Source of the DNA: Trachythela sp. YZ-2020
Lineage: Eukaryota > Cnidaria > Anthozoa > Malacalcyonacea > Clavulariidae
Reading direction: 5' to 3'
DNA length: 64,000 bases
NCBI GenBank assembly: GCA_016169945.1
Contig: JADLSH010000387.1
Span: forward strand, 3,629,501-3,693,500
Shown here: positions 30,565 through 41,161 of the stretch, piece after piece
How positions within the stretch are numbered: the first letter of the stretch is position 1
Layout: each line of letters opens with the position of its first letter
Program-made: the position numbers and the translations under genes
The notes under the pieces: model-generated
Told to the model about the DNA's origin: nothing
The model's input: the letters and a program-made list of their open reading frames with translations, nothing else
Databases searched by the model: none

Positions 30565-31040
30565 TATAGGTAATAGTATGGTTTCGAGTGCAATTTGGAA
30601 AAAACATGCACGAGTGAGTTTTTCAAAGACGATCAAAATTGCACGAGTTCGAAGGACGAGTGCAATTTGACGTCTTTGAAAACTCACGAGTGTTTGTTTT
30701 TCCAAATTTCACGAGAAACCATACTGTTACTTATTAATAATATACATGAAAAAATTACACGCTTTGATAACACTTGTGCACTCACCTACGCCGTTTAAGC
30801 ATTGTTTTCGTTGCTTGTTAGCAAACCTTTTCAGTCTATGTGCTCCTTGAACTTAAATTGTTGTATTCACGTACGATTTTCCAAAAAGTGAAAATTTACA
30901 TTGCTAATATCCGCCGCCATGTTGATTTTTCTTGCCTCGTTTCCAGGCTCTGATCTTGTTTTGTTAATTTGCACTGCTGTAATTGCACAGTGTGCAATTT
31001 CAAAAATAATTGCACTGCTCTTAGCCAATCAGAATTGAGT
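30565..31040. repeat. Foldback element family A, copy 2
   Basis: Repeats 6441-6850: GGTAATAGTATGGTTTCGAG, GTGCAATTTGGAAAAAACAT, GACGAGTGCAATTTG, then the inverted copies and TATTAATAATATACATGAAA, ending AGCCAATCAGAATTGAGTAA. The apparent ORFs here are palindromic by-products. Confidence 0.75.
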
Positions 31041-31122
31041 AATTTTTTGTAATATGTCTAATATCTATCTTGCCAAATCTTGCCTATTTAACAAGTCCCT
31101 TAATTGCGTTATTGGAATAAAG

Positions 31123-31314
31123 GTACTGTACCACTCTCCTCCGCAGAGGCTGTGAGCTATTAAAAATAATTAGTCGTTTTTAATAGTGAGGTCTGGAGCA
31201 ATTTCATTAGTCTTACACGAAGTTTTGAATGAAAATCCTCGAGACCTCACTATTAAAAACGACTAATTATTTTTAATAGCTCACAACCTCTGCGGAGGAG
31301 AGTGGTACTGTACA
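31123..31314. repeat. Foldback element with about 70-bp arms
   Basis: Arms 31123-31193 and about 31243-31314 (CACTCTCCTCCGCAGAGG and its inverse CCTCTGCGGAGGAGAGTG, then TATTAAAAATAATTAGTCG and inverse) surround a 50-bp centre. Near-perfect pairing. Confidence 0.85.
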
Positions 31315-31364
31315 CAATGACACTCAAAGTGATTAATTGACATATTTGATATGATATGTAACAG

Positions 31365-31520
31365 GGTGGGCCATGAAATGCTTTTTATTAATCTGGGATG
31401 GGCCATGAAATTTTGTCGAGTTTTCCAGGATGGGCTACCAGATTTTTAAAGAAAAAGTTATTTTTCCCTCGACCCCCCCTAGCAGTTATTTTCTGACCGG
31501 TCCCTAAAATCCAGTTAACT
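31365..31520. repeat. Dispersed GATGGGCCATGAA repeat, copy 2
   Basis: Units around GGATGGGCCATGAAAT, related to 9000-9110. Degenerate. Confidence 0.4.
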
Positions 31521-31898
31521 GAAGTATTGTCTTAAGGACACCAGAACTTCGCTTCCAAGGTACTGGTGGGTCAGGGGTGCCCCTCAGTTTAGGCTTGGCA
31601 CCCCTTGCCCAAAGTTACGCCACTGAGTCGAATATCAGGGGTTTTAAAGAGAAATTTAGAACTGCACACACAGGGATGTTGCGAAGTATTTGAAGTTGAG
31701 CGGGGTGACAAAGGATAATTTTACCTGAATTCGAACTTCAATGTTAAAATTTACCTGAAGTGTAGTAGTTGTAATGGACTTTCCAATGCATTGACTGCCA
31801 TTGTAAATTATTAATAACGTTTGTGATTTGTAGGAAAAAATAGGAGGGCTGGGGGTCATCACCTAGAACATTTATATATTTTTGAAGCTCGATGATTG

Positions 31899-32121
31899 TT
31901 TAGCGCGAGTATTGACTTGAGTTAAGTTGAATGATGGAATACTCAGAACGCTAATATGATATACAATTTTATTTCACATAGAAATTCGTCGGTACAATTT
32001 GTTGATTTGTTTTGAAGAGATTTTCTCTTGAGCGCCAAGCGAGACTGTCTCTTTCTAGGCGTTACTTACAAGTTATTTTATAGACAAATGAGTAGGCGTA
32101 AAAGCTATTAAGTTCCTGTCA
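31899..32121 (-). repeat. 3' LTR of the gypsy element
   Basis: Matches 39181-39396 over its full length (TTTAGCGCGAG to CCTGTCA on the plus strand), with a few indels such as an extra TTAAG near 31922 and a GG in the TCTAGGCGTTA region. Confidence 0.9.
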
Positions 32122-32152
32122 AGCCCCCTGCTAGTACAGAAGTTAATGAATA

Positions 32153-32638
32153 TTAACGTTGAACCATCGAGACAGAACTAGTGGGAAAATGAACATGTCG
32201 ACCAGATCTTGTTTTTCGAACAGTGGGTTCGTCTTGTGTTGCTGGAGTTGTTGGAATTGCGGGCGTTGGAGTGGCAGGCAACACAATATCTGCATCGAGA
32301 TGTGCAGGCTTGAGGCGATCGATGGATACATTGTCAGTGTGAGTGCCGAGGTCGACTTTAAAATGCTTCTTAGAGCGCGAAAGAACTTTAAAGCGGCCGT
32401 CGTAAGGTGGTTGCAATGGTTTTCGTACGGCGTCTCGACGAATGAATGAAAACGTGGGTGCAGGTCTGTAGGTCGTTTGGAACATTGGTTGTTTGTTGCT
32501 GGTGACGGTCTTTTGGAGGTTGGAGATCATGTACAGTTCTTCTGAGGCGGCCGACGTAGGAAGTAGGGTCAAGGGAGGATGGGTTGGGGAGGTTGATGAA
32601 AGAATTCTCCTGGCAAGCATAGGGTTATTCGAGGTCAT
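32153..32638 (-). pseudogene. Gypsy pol C-terminal domain beyond the nested LINE
   Basis: Continues the integrase after the LINE: RRDAVRKPLQPPYDGRFKVL, then KKHFKVDLGTHTDNVSIDRLKPAH, the usual C-terminal (GPY/F-like) module of this group, then a proline/threonine-rich tail ending at 32153. In element order it follows VYGTT at 35970-35990. Confidence 0.75.
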
Positions 32639-35600
32639 GGCGACACGCTATAAAATAGCTCCTGTCTTATTTTTTATTTTCTTGCTTACTGGAGGAATTC
32701 TGCTACTCAATTTTAGACAAGACTCTGCGGTTGTTAACGTTGCTGGAATACAACTGTGTAATAGGCTATTATTTACCAAATATTCTCGTTTTTTGACTCG
32801 ATTTGTTTGGCATCGTCCGATCGAAGTTACAGCAACAAAGCATATTAAACTTCAGTCAAAGTTTAATATCAATCTTCCTGTTCACAAAGCAAGTAAACAT
32901 GGACAAACGACCCGGGCTCTTCCTGATAAGTTGTTTGCCATTGATCTTACTATTTATTTGGATGTTCAAAAGAACCCTGTTCCTGAAACAGAAGCTTAAA
33001 TTTCCCGACTTAATATGACTCATATGCATTTAAATTTACCGTTAACAATGGAGGAGTAATTAATAGCTCGAGGAGTCAGTTTCTGGCGTTTGAATCGGGC
33101 TACAGAGTGTCTCAGTTTTTACACTATGGTATATCATAGGTTCAGAGAAGTCCATACCCCAGTCAAGTACGTGAAGAGACATCGTTACGCTCTGGAATAT
33201 ATCGAATTCCCTCAACATACGCCACACGAAGGCCAAGTAAAATTCAGTCTAAGAATTTAGGTGCTAATTACAATAATCTTATAAACATTAAACCTAGTAG
33301 CAATGGCACTGAGACTATGGATTGTATCTCGCTTTACTCAATACTCGGTCTTTGAATAACAAAGCCATGTATCTAAAAGACTGGGTAGTAGAACATAAAA
33401 TAGACTTTTTGGCTATAACTGAAACTTGGTTGGATTCGGAGTATCAAGCTGCAAATACAATAAATGAACTTTGCCCTCGGGGGTACGCATTGATGCATGT
33501 CCCGCGACAAAGTTGCCAAGGAGGCGGTGTTGGCCTATTATACAACAAGTGCTGCAAGATGGAAATGCAAAGCGTTGCGAGTTATTCATCATTTGAATAC
33601 ATGGAAATCTTGTTCAGACTACCTGCAACCGTTTTAAGAATTGGCATATTATATCGACCCCCGCCATCTACAAAAAATGGGCTTACAGCTGCTATGTTTT
33701 TCAAAGAATTTTCTGATCTACTTGAGCGATTGGCCATATCCAGTGGCAACCTTATATTATTGGGAGACTTTAACTTTCACGTTAATGATGATACCAATGG
33801 ACAAGCTGCTACATTTCTGGATTTATTAGATTCTCACAATCTTATACAACATGTTTCAGGACCTACTCATAAATATAATCACACTCTTGATTTGGTAATC
33901 ACTAGAGAATGCGAAAACATTATTCACAACTGGTCAATCTCGAACCCGCATTTGTCCGATCACTTGGCTATTCATACGAAACTGTCCCTTGCTAGGCCTC
34001 GTCCATCAAGGTCCCTCGTCCTTAAAAAACAATTCCGAAAACTACGGAGTGTTGATGCTACTGCTTTTCGAAATGACTTTATTACATCTGCCCTCTTTTC
34101 CTCGCCAGCTTGTAATGTTGACGAGTTATGCGATCAGTATGATAGTGAACTGCGCAAGGTTGTTAACAGCCATGCTCCTTTAAAGACGAGTTTGATAACC
34201 TCACGACCGTCTTCGCCCTGGTATTCTGAAGAAATCTCCACAGAAAAATGCAAGCGCCGTCAGCTCGAAAGACGTTGGCGTAAATCTGGTTTGGAAGTTG
34301 ATAAACAACAGCATGCGGATCAATGCAGACGGGTTAGGGAACTTATCAAATCGTCAAAGATGAATTACTACTCTGCCATTATTGCTGAAAACAAATCAAA
34401 TCATAAAATCTTATTTGGTACAATAGACCGCATGTTATACCGCACACCTGAAAAACATTATCCCACATGCAGTTCCACTACTGAACTATGTAACAAATTC
34501 GCGGATTTCTTCACACAAAAAATCGTGACCATAAGGCGCAATCTAGACGCAATGCTGATAACTGATTTCGCGAAATATGATCAATTTGATAAAGCTACCA
34601 TTAATTGTGAGCTGGCCGAACTTTCTCCAACTTCAGAAGAAGAACTTTCTGATTTAGTGAAGAAGATTGCTTCTAAATCGTGTTGCTTAGATCCTATACC
34701 AGCATCACTTCTCGGACATTGTATAAGTGATTTACTTCCCATCATTCTAAGGGTAGTGAACATGTCACTTGAGTCAACTGTAGTACCTAGCTCCATGAAG
34801 AAGGCTGTGTTGTGTCCCTTACTGAATAAATCGTCTCTGGATTTTGAATTGTATCCTAACTTTAGACCGGTTTCAAATTTGAAATTTTTGTCTAAGGTTA
34901 CGGTTGCAGCAGCACGTTTATGGGACTACCTGTGTGAAAACGACTTGAATGAGACTTTCCAGTCAGCATACAAGAAACATCGCAGCTGTGAAACTGCACT
35001 TACGCGTGTTGAGAATGATATATTAATAGCTATTGACATAGATTTATCAGCAGCTTTTGACACTGTTGACCACGAAATCTTGTTGCACAGATTGCACTCT
35101 AAATTTGGCATAAAAGGAAAGGCTTACGAATGGTTTCGCTCATATCGCACAGGTCGCACTCAGTTAATCGGTACGGATTTTGGGGCCCATGTTGTTTTTA
35201 TTATATAAATCACCATTAGGAGATTTTTTATTTCGAAAGCATATGTCGTTTCACCTATACGCGGATGATGACTCTACACTACGTTTGCGTGTAATGATGA
35301 TGTGGAACTTTATTCTGTCATTTCTCGAATAGAATACTGTCTCGCTGACATCACCAACTGGATGACTTGTAACAAACTGAAATTAAATCCAGATAAAACG
35401 GAATTCCTAATTTTTCATTCTAAGTTGAGACCAATGTCTTTGTTGCCGTCTATCGCTGTTGGAAATGAAATTATTCAACCTAAAGACAAAGCACGCAATA
35501 TATAACTTAACGATGTCACATCATGTAAACGATGTAGTTAAAGGAGCATTTTATCATCTCAGAAATATTGCTAAGATCAGAAAGTACATTAGTGCTGACA

Positions 35601-35985
35601 TCGCAGAAGTTCTTATCCACTCCTTCGTCAGCTCAAAGCTTGACTTTTGTAATGCGTTTTTCTACGGTCTCCCCAAATATGAAATTAATAAGCTGCAAAT
35701 GTTCAGAACGCAGCAACTCGAGTTATAGCTTGTCTGGGTAAATACGACCATATTACCCCAACTCTCAAGATGCTGCACTGGTTGCCAGTACAGCAAAGAA
35801 TCATTTTTAAAATTAACTTGATGTGCTTTAAAATATTTAACAACGTGGCTCCGAAATATTTGCAAGAACTCTTATGCCGCTATCAGTCGGCAAGGCGTCT
35901 TCGATCGTCCTCAGACAAATGGCGTTTCACAGAACAACACTATAATTTAAAGACCCATTATTACTATTATTATGTTGTACCGTAG
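32639..35985 (+). mobile_element. CR1/L2-like LINE nested in the gypsy integrase, decayed
   Basis: Opposite orientation to the host gypsy. Frame 32640-32999 has an N-terminal hydrophobic segment (VLFFIFLLTGGILLL) and later LDVQKNPVP, resembling the leader plus 2A-like motif seen in some APE-type LINEs. Frame 33322-35208 holds the apurinic endonuclease (ITETWLDSE, GGGVGLLY, LLGDFNFHV, SDHLAIH) and the start of RT (QSAYKKHRSCETAL, AAFDTVDHEILL). A frameshift and small deletion near 35170 precede LGP and YADDDS; the rest is in frames 35302-35505, 35459-35728 and 35770-35985. The 3' end has an ATTATTACTATTATTATG tail. It joins gypsy sequence directly, with no clear target duplication. Confidence 0.8.
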
Positions 35986-36637
35986 ACACGTTCAGAAACG
36001 CTGTGTCCGAATGCGGGTAGTTCCAAGGAAGCGAGTGAGTGAGGCAAGGAGAGATGACTTTCGAACTGTTTGCCGCGGTCGGTGGTAACGACGTGTGGAA
36101 CACCGAAACGCGCGATCCAATGAGTGACGAAAGATTGGGCAACTGAGTCAGCTGTGATGGTGGAAATTGGAATTGCTTCAGGCCAACGAGTAAAGCGAGC
36201 GATGCATGTCAAGAGGTAGGGGTAGCCATTGGAAGGAGGTAAAGGGCCAACGTGAACATGGGAAAATCGGCGGTGGGGATCTCAAAGTTGGAGAGAGGGG
36301 CACAAGTGTGGCGGTGAACTTTGCAGCGTTGACATTGCAGACATGTGCGGGTCCATTGTCGGACATCGCGATTGATGTTGGGCCAGACATATCGGTCGGT
36401 AATCAGACGTTGAGTTGCCTTAATACCGGGGTGGGAGAGGTTATTAAGGGAGTCGAAAATGGAGCGGCGAAAGGCGTGGGGAACAAAGGGTCGAGGTTTA
36501 CCAGTGGTATTATCGCAGGCAATGGTGGTATTGGAGGTGGGTGGGATGATTTCGGAATTGGAAAGGTGATAACGCGGGGTCAGTGCGAAATTTGGCCAGT
36601 TCTTCGTCATTCTGTTGAGCCAAAGCCATAGCGGCAA
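35970..36637 (-). pseudogene. Gypsy integrase N-terminal zinc domain and partial core
   Basis: Frame 36209-36637 holds the HHCC zinc domain (LSHPGIKATQRLITDRYVW, CLQCQRCK). Frame 35970-36212 holds TRWPEAIPISTITADS, FGVPHVVTTDRGKQFES, part of the DDE core. The next stretch is frameshifted, then joins directly to VYGTT, so the second half of the core is deleted. The LINE follows immediately. Confidence 0.75.
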
Positions 36638-36706
36638 GATCGATGGTTGGTGGGGAAGGAGTGAGAGTGGCGATGCGCGCGCGATAAGGCGTCGGCGACT
36701 GGATTT

Positions 36707-37941
36707 TCATTGGCGGAGGTCGGCGGTGAATTGGGAAATGAAATCCAAGTGGCGTATTTCTCTGGGGGAATGACGATTGACGGAATTGTGTAAGGCATAG
36801 GTCAATGGTTTGTGGTCGGTCAAAACAAAGAACTGACGGCCTTCGAGGTGGTGGTGAAAATGGCAAATGGAGAGGTACACTGCGAGGAGTTCACGTCCGA
36901 AGGTGCTGTATCGGGTTTCCACGGGTTGAAGTCGTTTCGAGAAGAAACCAATGGGTTGCCAAACGTTGTGAACCTTTTGTTGAAGAGCAGCGCCAACGGC
37001 AACATCAGATGCATCTGTCATGAGGCACAGTTCAGCGTCATGCTTGGGATGGGACAACATGGTGGAATCAGCAAGCGTAGTCTTGATCTGGTTGAAAGCA
37101 GAGGTGGAAGCTTCGGACCAATCAAGAGGTGATTTACGAGATGGCTTGGTTGAACCAGGAGATTTGAGCATGTCGGTGAGAGGTTGGATAATGTGGGAAC
37201 ACTTGGGGATGAAACGGCGGTAGAAATTCACAAGTCCAAGGAATTCACGCAGTTTGCTAAGAGAGGAAGGACGGGGAGAATCACGAATGGCTTGGACTTT
37301 GGAATCGAGGGGTTGGATGCCGTGTGGAGTCACTTAACTTTATGACCAAGGAACTCGAGGGTGGAAACACCAAAAACAGATTAATTTGACGGGATTGGCC
37401 GTATTGTCGGGAACGGTCGAATAGAAGACGTAGATGGATTTCGTGTTCGAGTGCGTTGGTGCTGGCAACGAGTGTGTCATCGATGTAGACAAAAACAAAA
37501 TCGAGACCACGAGTTACTTCATCCATAAAACGTTGAAAAGTCTGCGTTGCGAAGACCAAAGGGCATTTTGGTGAATTCGAACAAACCAAAAGGGGTGGTA
37601 ATGGCGGTCTTGCAAATGTCGTCTTTAGTTATAGGGATTTGGTGGTATGCGCGGACGAGGTCAATCTTGGAGAAGATGGTTTTACCATGGAGGCTGGCGG
37701 AGAAATCTTGAATATATGGAACGGGGTATTGATCGGGTATCGTGACACGGTTGAGACCACGATAGTCGCCGCATGGACGCCAATCACCAGGGGGGGAAGC
37801 CCAAGGACTGCTGGAGGAGCAAACAATTCCCTTGTCCAACATATGTTGAAACTCATCCTTAGCGATATTGAGTCGTGCTGGTGGAAGTCGCCGAGGTCGA
37901 GCAGAGCAAGGAGGTCCTCGAGTAAGGATGTGGTGAGCCAC
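36707..37941 (-). pseudogene. Gypsy reverse transcriptase and RNase H, frameshifted
   Basis: Frame 37519-37941 has [46 protein letters not shown] and MPFGLRNA. Frame 37281-37589 has FQRFMDEV and VYIDDTLV, the YxDD site. Frame 36707-37333 has LREFLGLVNFYRRFIP, then RNase H with LMTDASDVAVGAAL, RELLAVY and FVLTDHKPL. The catalytic blocks are intact but lie in three frames. Confidence 0.8.
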
Positions 37942-38054
37942 GTTGTGTTTGACAGTAGTTTACTTGGTTGTTGGGCGGGTAATGTCTGGGTACTCGCCAA
38001 GTATTTTCGTGAAAGGAGTTGAAGGCGGAGAAGCATAGACAGGACTAAGGGAGG

Positions 38055-38357
38055 TTATTGGCGAAGTAACACCGTTAACGCGCAGGTTGGTTTCTGCGTC
38101 AATGAGCTGCGGGTGCGTACGTCAACGAGAAGGTTGAAATGACGTAGGAAATCAGCGCCTATGATGGCGTGGTTGACATCGGCGATGGTGAAGATCCAGG
38201 GAAAGGATCGTCGAAGACCGAGATTAAGGGTCAATGATCTTGTACCGTACGTAGCAATTGTGGAGGAATTGGCTGCCTGAAGATCATAGCCTTGACGATG
38301 AGCACGGTCTCTTGGTCGTGGTGGTAGAAAGCACCGAACGTGTTGTGGTACCAACAT
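38055..38357 (-). pseudogene. Gypsy protease remnant lacking the active-site segment
   Basis: After the CWYHNTFG knuckle the frame jumps to QAANSSTIATYGTRSLTLN and IIGADFLRHFNLLVDV, the C-terminal half of the aspartic protease. The D-T-G-A active-site block expected just before is not present, which indicates an internal deletion. Confidence 0.65.
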
Positions 38358-39161
38358 ACTGGTGAGCGAAGACGTTGGTCGTTGCGGCCACGATCATCAT
38401 CGCGATGTGGCGAGGGAGAACGGGAACGTGGAATGGACCGACGGCGATCGCGTGGGCTGTAGTCGTGTTGCGGTGGGGTAAAGGTTTGGTTGAGGTTGTT
38501 GATGGTGATGGTCAGCTGAGAAACAAGGTCTCGAAGTTCACGCAATTCGGTGGATTGTGTTGAGGTGGTTGGTTTTGGTGAAACTGTTGACAGGGTTGAA
38601 GGTACAGCATGTGTTGGGGCAACTTCAAGGATCTTGTCAGCCAATTTTGCTAAGCTCTCCGCGTTAAGATCGTCCTTTGTTGAAGCCAAGATTAGCTGTG
38701 CGTTTGGGAGCCGCTGAAGAAATAGTTGCTTCATTATCGACGGTTCGAGTTGATTTTCTCCCAACAACTGTTGCATTCTACGATAGAGTTGAGACGGTTT
38801 GCGGTCTCCTAATTCCTCGGTGGTGAGAAGCTGGACGAGGGCGCTGTTGCTCCGAGGCTGAAGTGCGTTTGACCAATTCGGTTTTAAGGCGAGTGTAAGG
38901 AGTCTCGGCCGGTGGGTTGATCAGAAGATCTCGAACTTCTTGCGCGACTTCGGGTTGGAGCGAGCCAACGACATACGCGTATTTGGTTTGCTCTAAGGTT
39001 ATGCCTCGGGTAGTAAATTGGGCTTCGACCTGTGCAAACCAAAGAGCTGGGTCACTGGGCCAGTATGGTGGCAGTTTGATGCTGACGGAGGTCACCGGTG
39101 AAGGTTGTGTGACGGTGTTGCTTGAGGAACTTTCTGGCTGTGATGAACTTTCGGTACTCAT
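38231..39161 (-). pseudogene. Gypsy gag-like ORF with a frameshift
   Basis: From the ATG at 39159-39161, a serine-rich start and VSIKLPPYWPSDPALWFAQVE, the usual Gag domain of this retrotransposon group, then DLLINPPAETPYTRLK. A frameshift at about 38780-38815 moves the rest to frame 38231-38776 (MKQLFLQRLPNAQLIL, then a proline/arginine linker and CWYHNTFG, the start of a zinc knuckle). The protein packages element RNA in virus-like particles in intact relatives. Confidence 0.7.
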
Positions 39162-39180
39162 TTCTCGTCGGGGTCACCAA

Positions 39181-39396
39181 TTTAGCGCGAGCATTGACTT
39201 GAGTTGAATGATGAAATACTCAGAACGCTAATATGATATACAATTTTATTTCACATAGAAATTCGTCGGTACAATTTGTTGATTTGTTTTGAAGAGATGC
39301 TCTCTTGAGCGCCAAGCAAGACTGTCTCTTTCTACGTTATTTACAAGTTATTTCATAGACAAATGAGCAGGCGTAAAAGCTATTAAGTTCCTGTCA
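39181..39396 (-). repeat. 5' LTR of the gypsy element
   Basis: Direct repeat of 31899-32121. On the minus strand it is followed by the primer binding site TTGGTGACCCCGACGAG and then the gag ATG at 39161. Confidence 0.9.
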
Positions 39397-39639
39397 ACAA
39401 GTATTAAAATTAAGTGTTAGTGCCAAGTGTTACGCCTAAAGGAAATTAACTGTTAATACTATTTAGCGTGGTTAGATTAGTTAAGGTGAGGCCATTTCAT
39501 AATAGCGCGTAGTTAAATCGCGTGACGAGACGCTAAAAGGAAAACAACAACATTCAAAGGCATATTTTGCGAAGATTATGGCTACGTACAAAAATTATTC
39601 TAAAAATTCAGATTTATATAAGTGCACATTTATCACTTA

Positions 39640-40035
39640 TTTACTGAGACCGAGGGAAACAGCGTGTTTTGTGGCCCCGAGACCGCCGCAAAACAACGGC
39701 GGTCGAGGGGCCAAAAAACACGCTGTTTTCCCGAGGTCTCAGTAAATAAGTGTTTTATTATATAGCAAGTGTCAAAATCTGAATAGTTCACTTGGTATTC
39801 CGTCTTTATCTCTTAATAATAGATTATCTTCTTCTGAACGACTTGCAAACCGACCGGTAGACGCGAACAGCTCGCGCCTCACTTCCGGTTTTATTATTGA
39901 CCGGTCAATAATTGTTTCATTGTGGACCGGTTGCAAGCATGCAGTGAACATGACGTTTTGTGGACCGGCACGTGATACGGTTTTGTCCAATCGGCAAACA
40001 GGAAAATTGAACTTTGACACTTGCTATATAATAAT
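39640..40035. repeat. Nested palindromes around a MITE
   Basis: Arms about 39635-39690 and 39700-39755 (ACTTATTTACTGAGACC with inverse GGTCTCAGTAAATAAGT, and AACAGCGTGTTTT with inverse) form one hairpin. A wider pair, TATATAGCAAGTGTCAAA (39760) and TTTGACACTTGCTATATA (40013), encloses about 250 bp next to it. The ORF at 39772-40020 is a by-product. Confidence 0.75.
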
Positions 40036-40039
40036 TATA

Positions 40040-40930
40040 CTTTTAGAACTGCACAAATTGATTTAGAACTGCACATTTTGTGTAGAACTACACGTTACAA
40101 AATCTCTGTCAAGTATTATTGTAATAAAATGATCGAAAATCAGGAAAACTCACGCTTTCAATACATCTAAACAACTCCATGATAAAAATGTTCAACCTGG
40201 TGGGAAAGAACTTGTTTTCCCCTTTTTTGTACTTCATTATAGACTGCGACAACATTTCACATATAATAAGGATCCTAAGCAACGTTTAATTTACTATACA
40301 GGGAGTGACAAAACCGTTGCTTACTTCATGCACACTTTCTGCTAAGGGCGACAGGGTGATCCTAGCAGCAGGTCGGGTTACCCTACTATAAATCGGCTAC
40401 GCTATAAGCCGATAAACCTGGCGGTAGGCTTTGTTTACATAACATGCACCAGGTAGGGTTCCCTGCCTGGCGGGACATGTTTATTCGTTATGAATGTGAC
40501 AGCATGTCAAACAAGAACGTACGTATCGCATGAGTATACATATACTGTACATATCAACATGAAGAATAATTTAAGCCATATCATCAAAATAGAACGAATT
40601 ATGAGCAATCGTTTGAATAACCCGTGGCATTTTCAAGTACACTGTGCTCGGCGATCACGCATGGGTATAGGGCTACCCTATCGGGGCAAGATAGCCATGT
40701 CAGTCTGTCCATACAGTACATGGGGACCTATACCTCGTGTAAACACTCGCTATTTTCACCCTTAAGGTCCGTCAATATTTAGTTTCCTATTGCTGAAGAT
40801 CCCTATTGCTATTTAGTAATTATGCCTACAGTATTACGTATTGTTAAATTCCCTTATTATTGAAGACCCTATATATTGCTAAGATCCCAAAATCCTAAAA
40901 ATTGCTAAGGTCCGTCAATGCTCAAAATCC
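40040..40930. other. Non-coding 3' flank of POLB
   Basis: No gene supported. An AATAAA on the minus strand near 40480 could serve POLB as a distant poly(A) signal. Short repeats TTGCTAAGATCC and GTCCGTCAAT occur at 40765-40920. Confidence 0.35.
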
Positions 40931-40936
40931 TCCATT

Positions 40937-41137
40937 CTATTTCGTGGCCGCCTGTTTGCTAAACGTGCGACTGTCGCAGCTAAATATGGCGTTCTTGGCG
41001 TGAGAATGATGATTCTCGTACTCGTGGTCGTCTTCCGAGTCATATTTAACGCTCTCACTCCCTATTTTTCCACTAGGTACGGCCTTCATCAACCTCCTCC
41101 CAAGATCTTTCCTATACGTTTCCACCTCAAAGAGCAA
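40937..41137 (-). other. Unrecognised ORF in the POLB 3' flank
   Basis: A 66-codon minus-strand frame, codon-like in composition (VETYRKDLGRRLMKAVPSG, acidic YDSEDDHEYENHH). It lies within 30 bp of the POLB stop, so it may just be 3' UTR, or an exon fragment of a former retrocopy. Not identified. Confidence 0.25.
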
Positions 41138-41161
41138 TGGTACGAGGTTGGGCCTCCATAT

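Larger units (their letters stand above)
31899..39396 (-). mobile_element. Ty3/gypsy LTR retrotransposon, defective, with nested LINE
   Basis: Two direct repeats, 31899-32121 and 39181-39396, bound a minus-strand gag-pol. In element orientation the LTR begins TGACAGGAACTTAATAGC. A primer binding site TTGGTGACCCCGACGAG follows the 5' LTR (39164-39180). Order: gag, zinc knuckle, protease remnant, RT, RNase H, integrase, C-terminal basic domain. At least five frameshifts or deletions are seen, including loss of the protease active-site segment and of most of the integrase core; a LINE (about 32639-35985) lies on the opposite strand inside the remaining integrase. No clear target duplication was found. 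Confidence 0.9.

Noticed and set aside
36206..39207. Plus-strand ORFs of 60-141 codons at 36206-39207
   Set aside because: Antisense to gypsy gag-pol, with no domain of their own.
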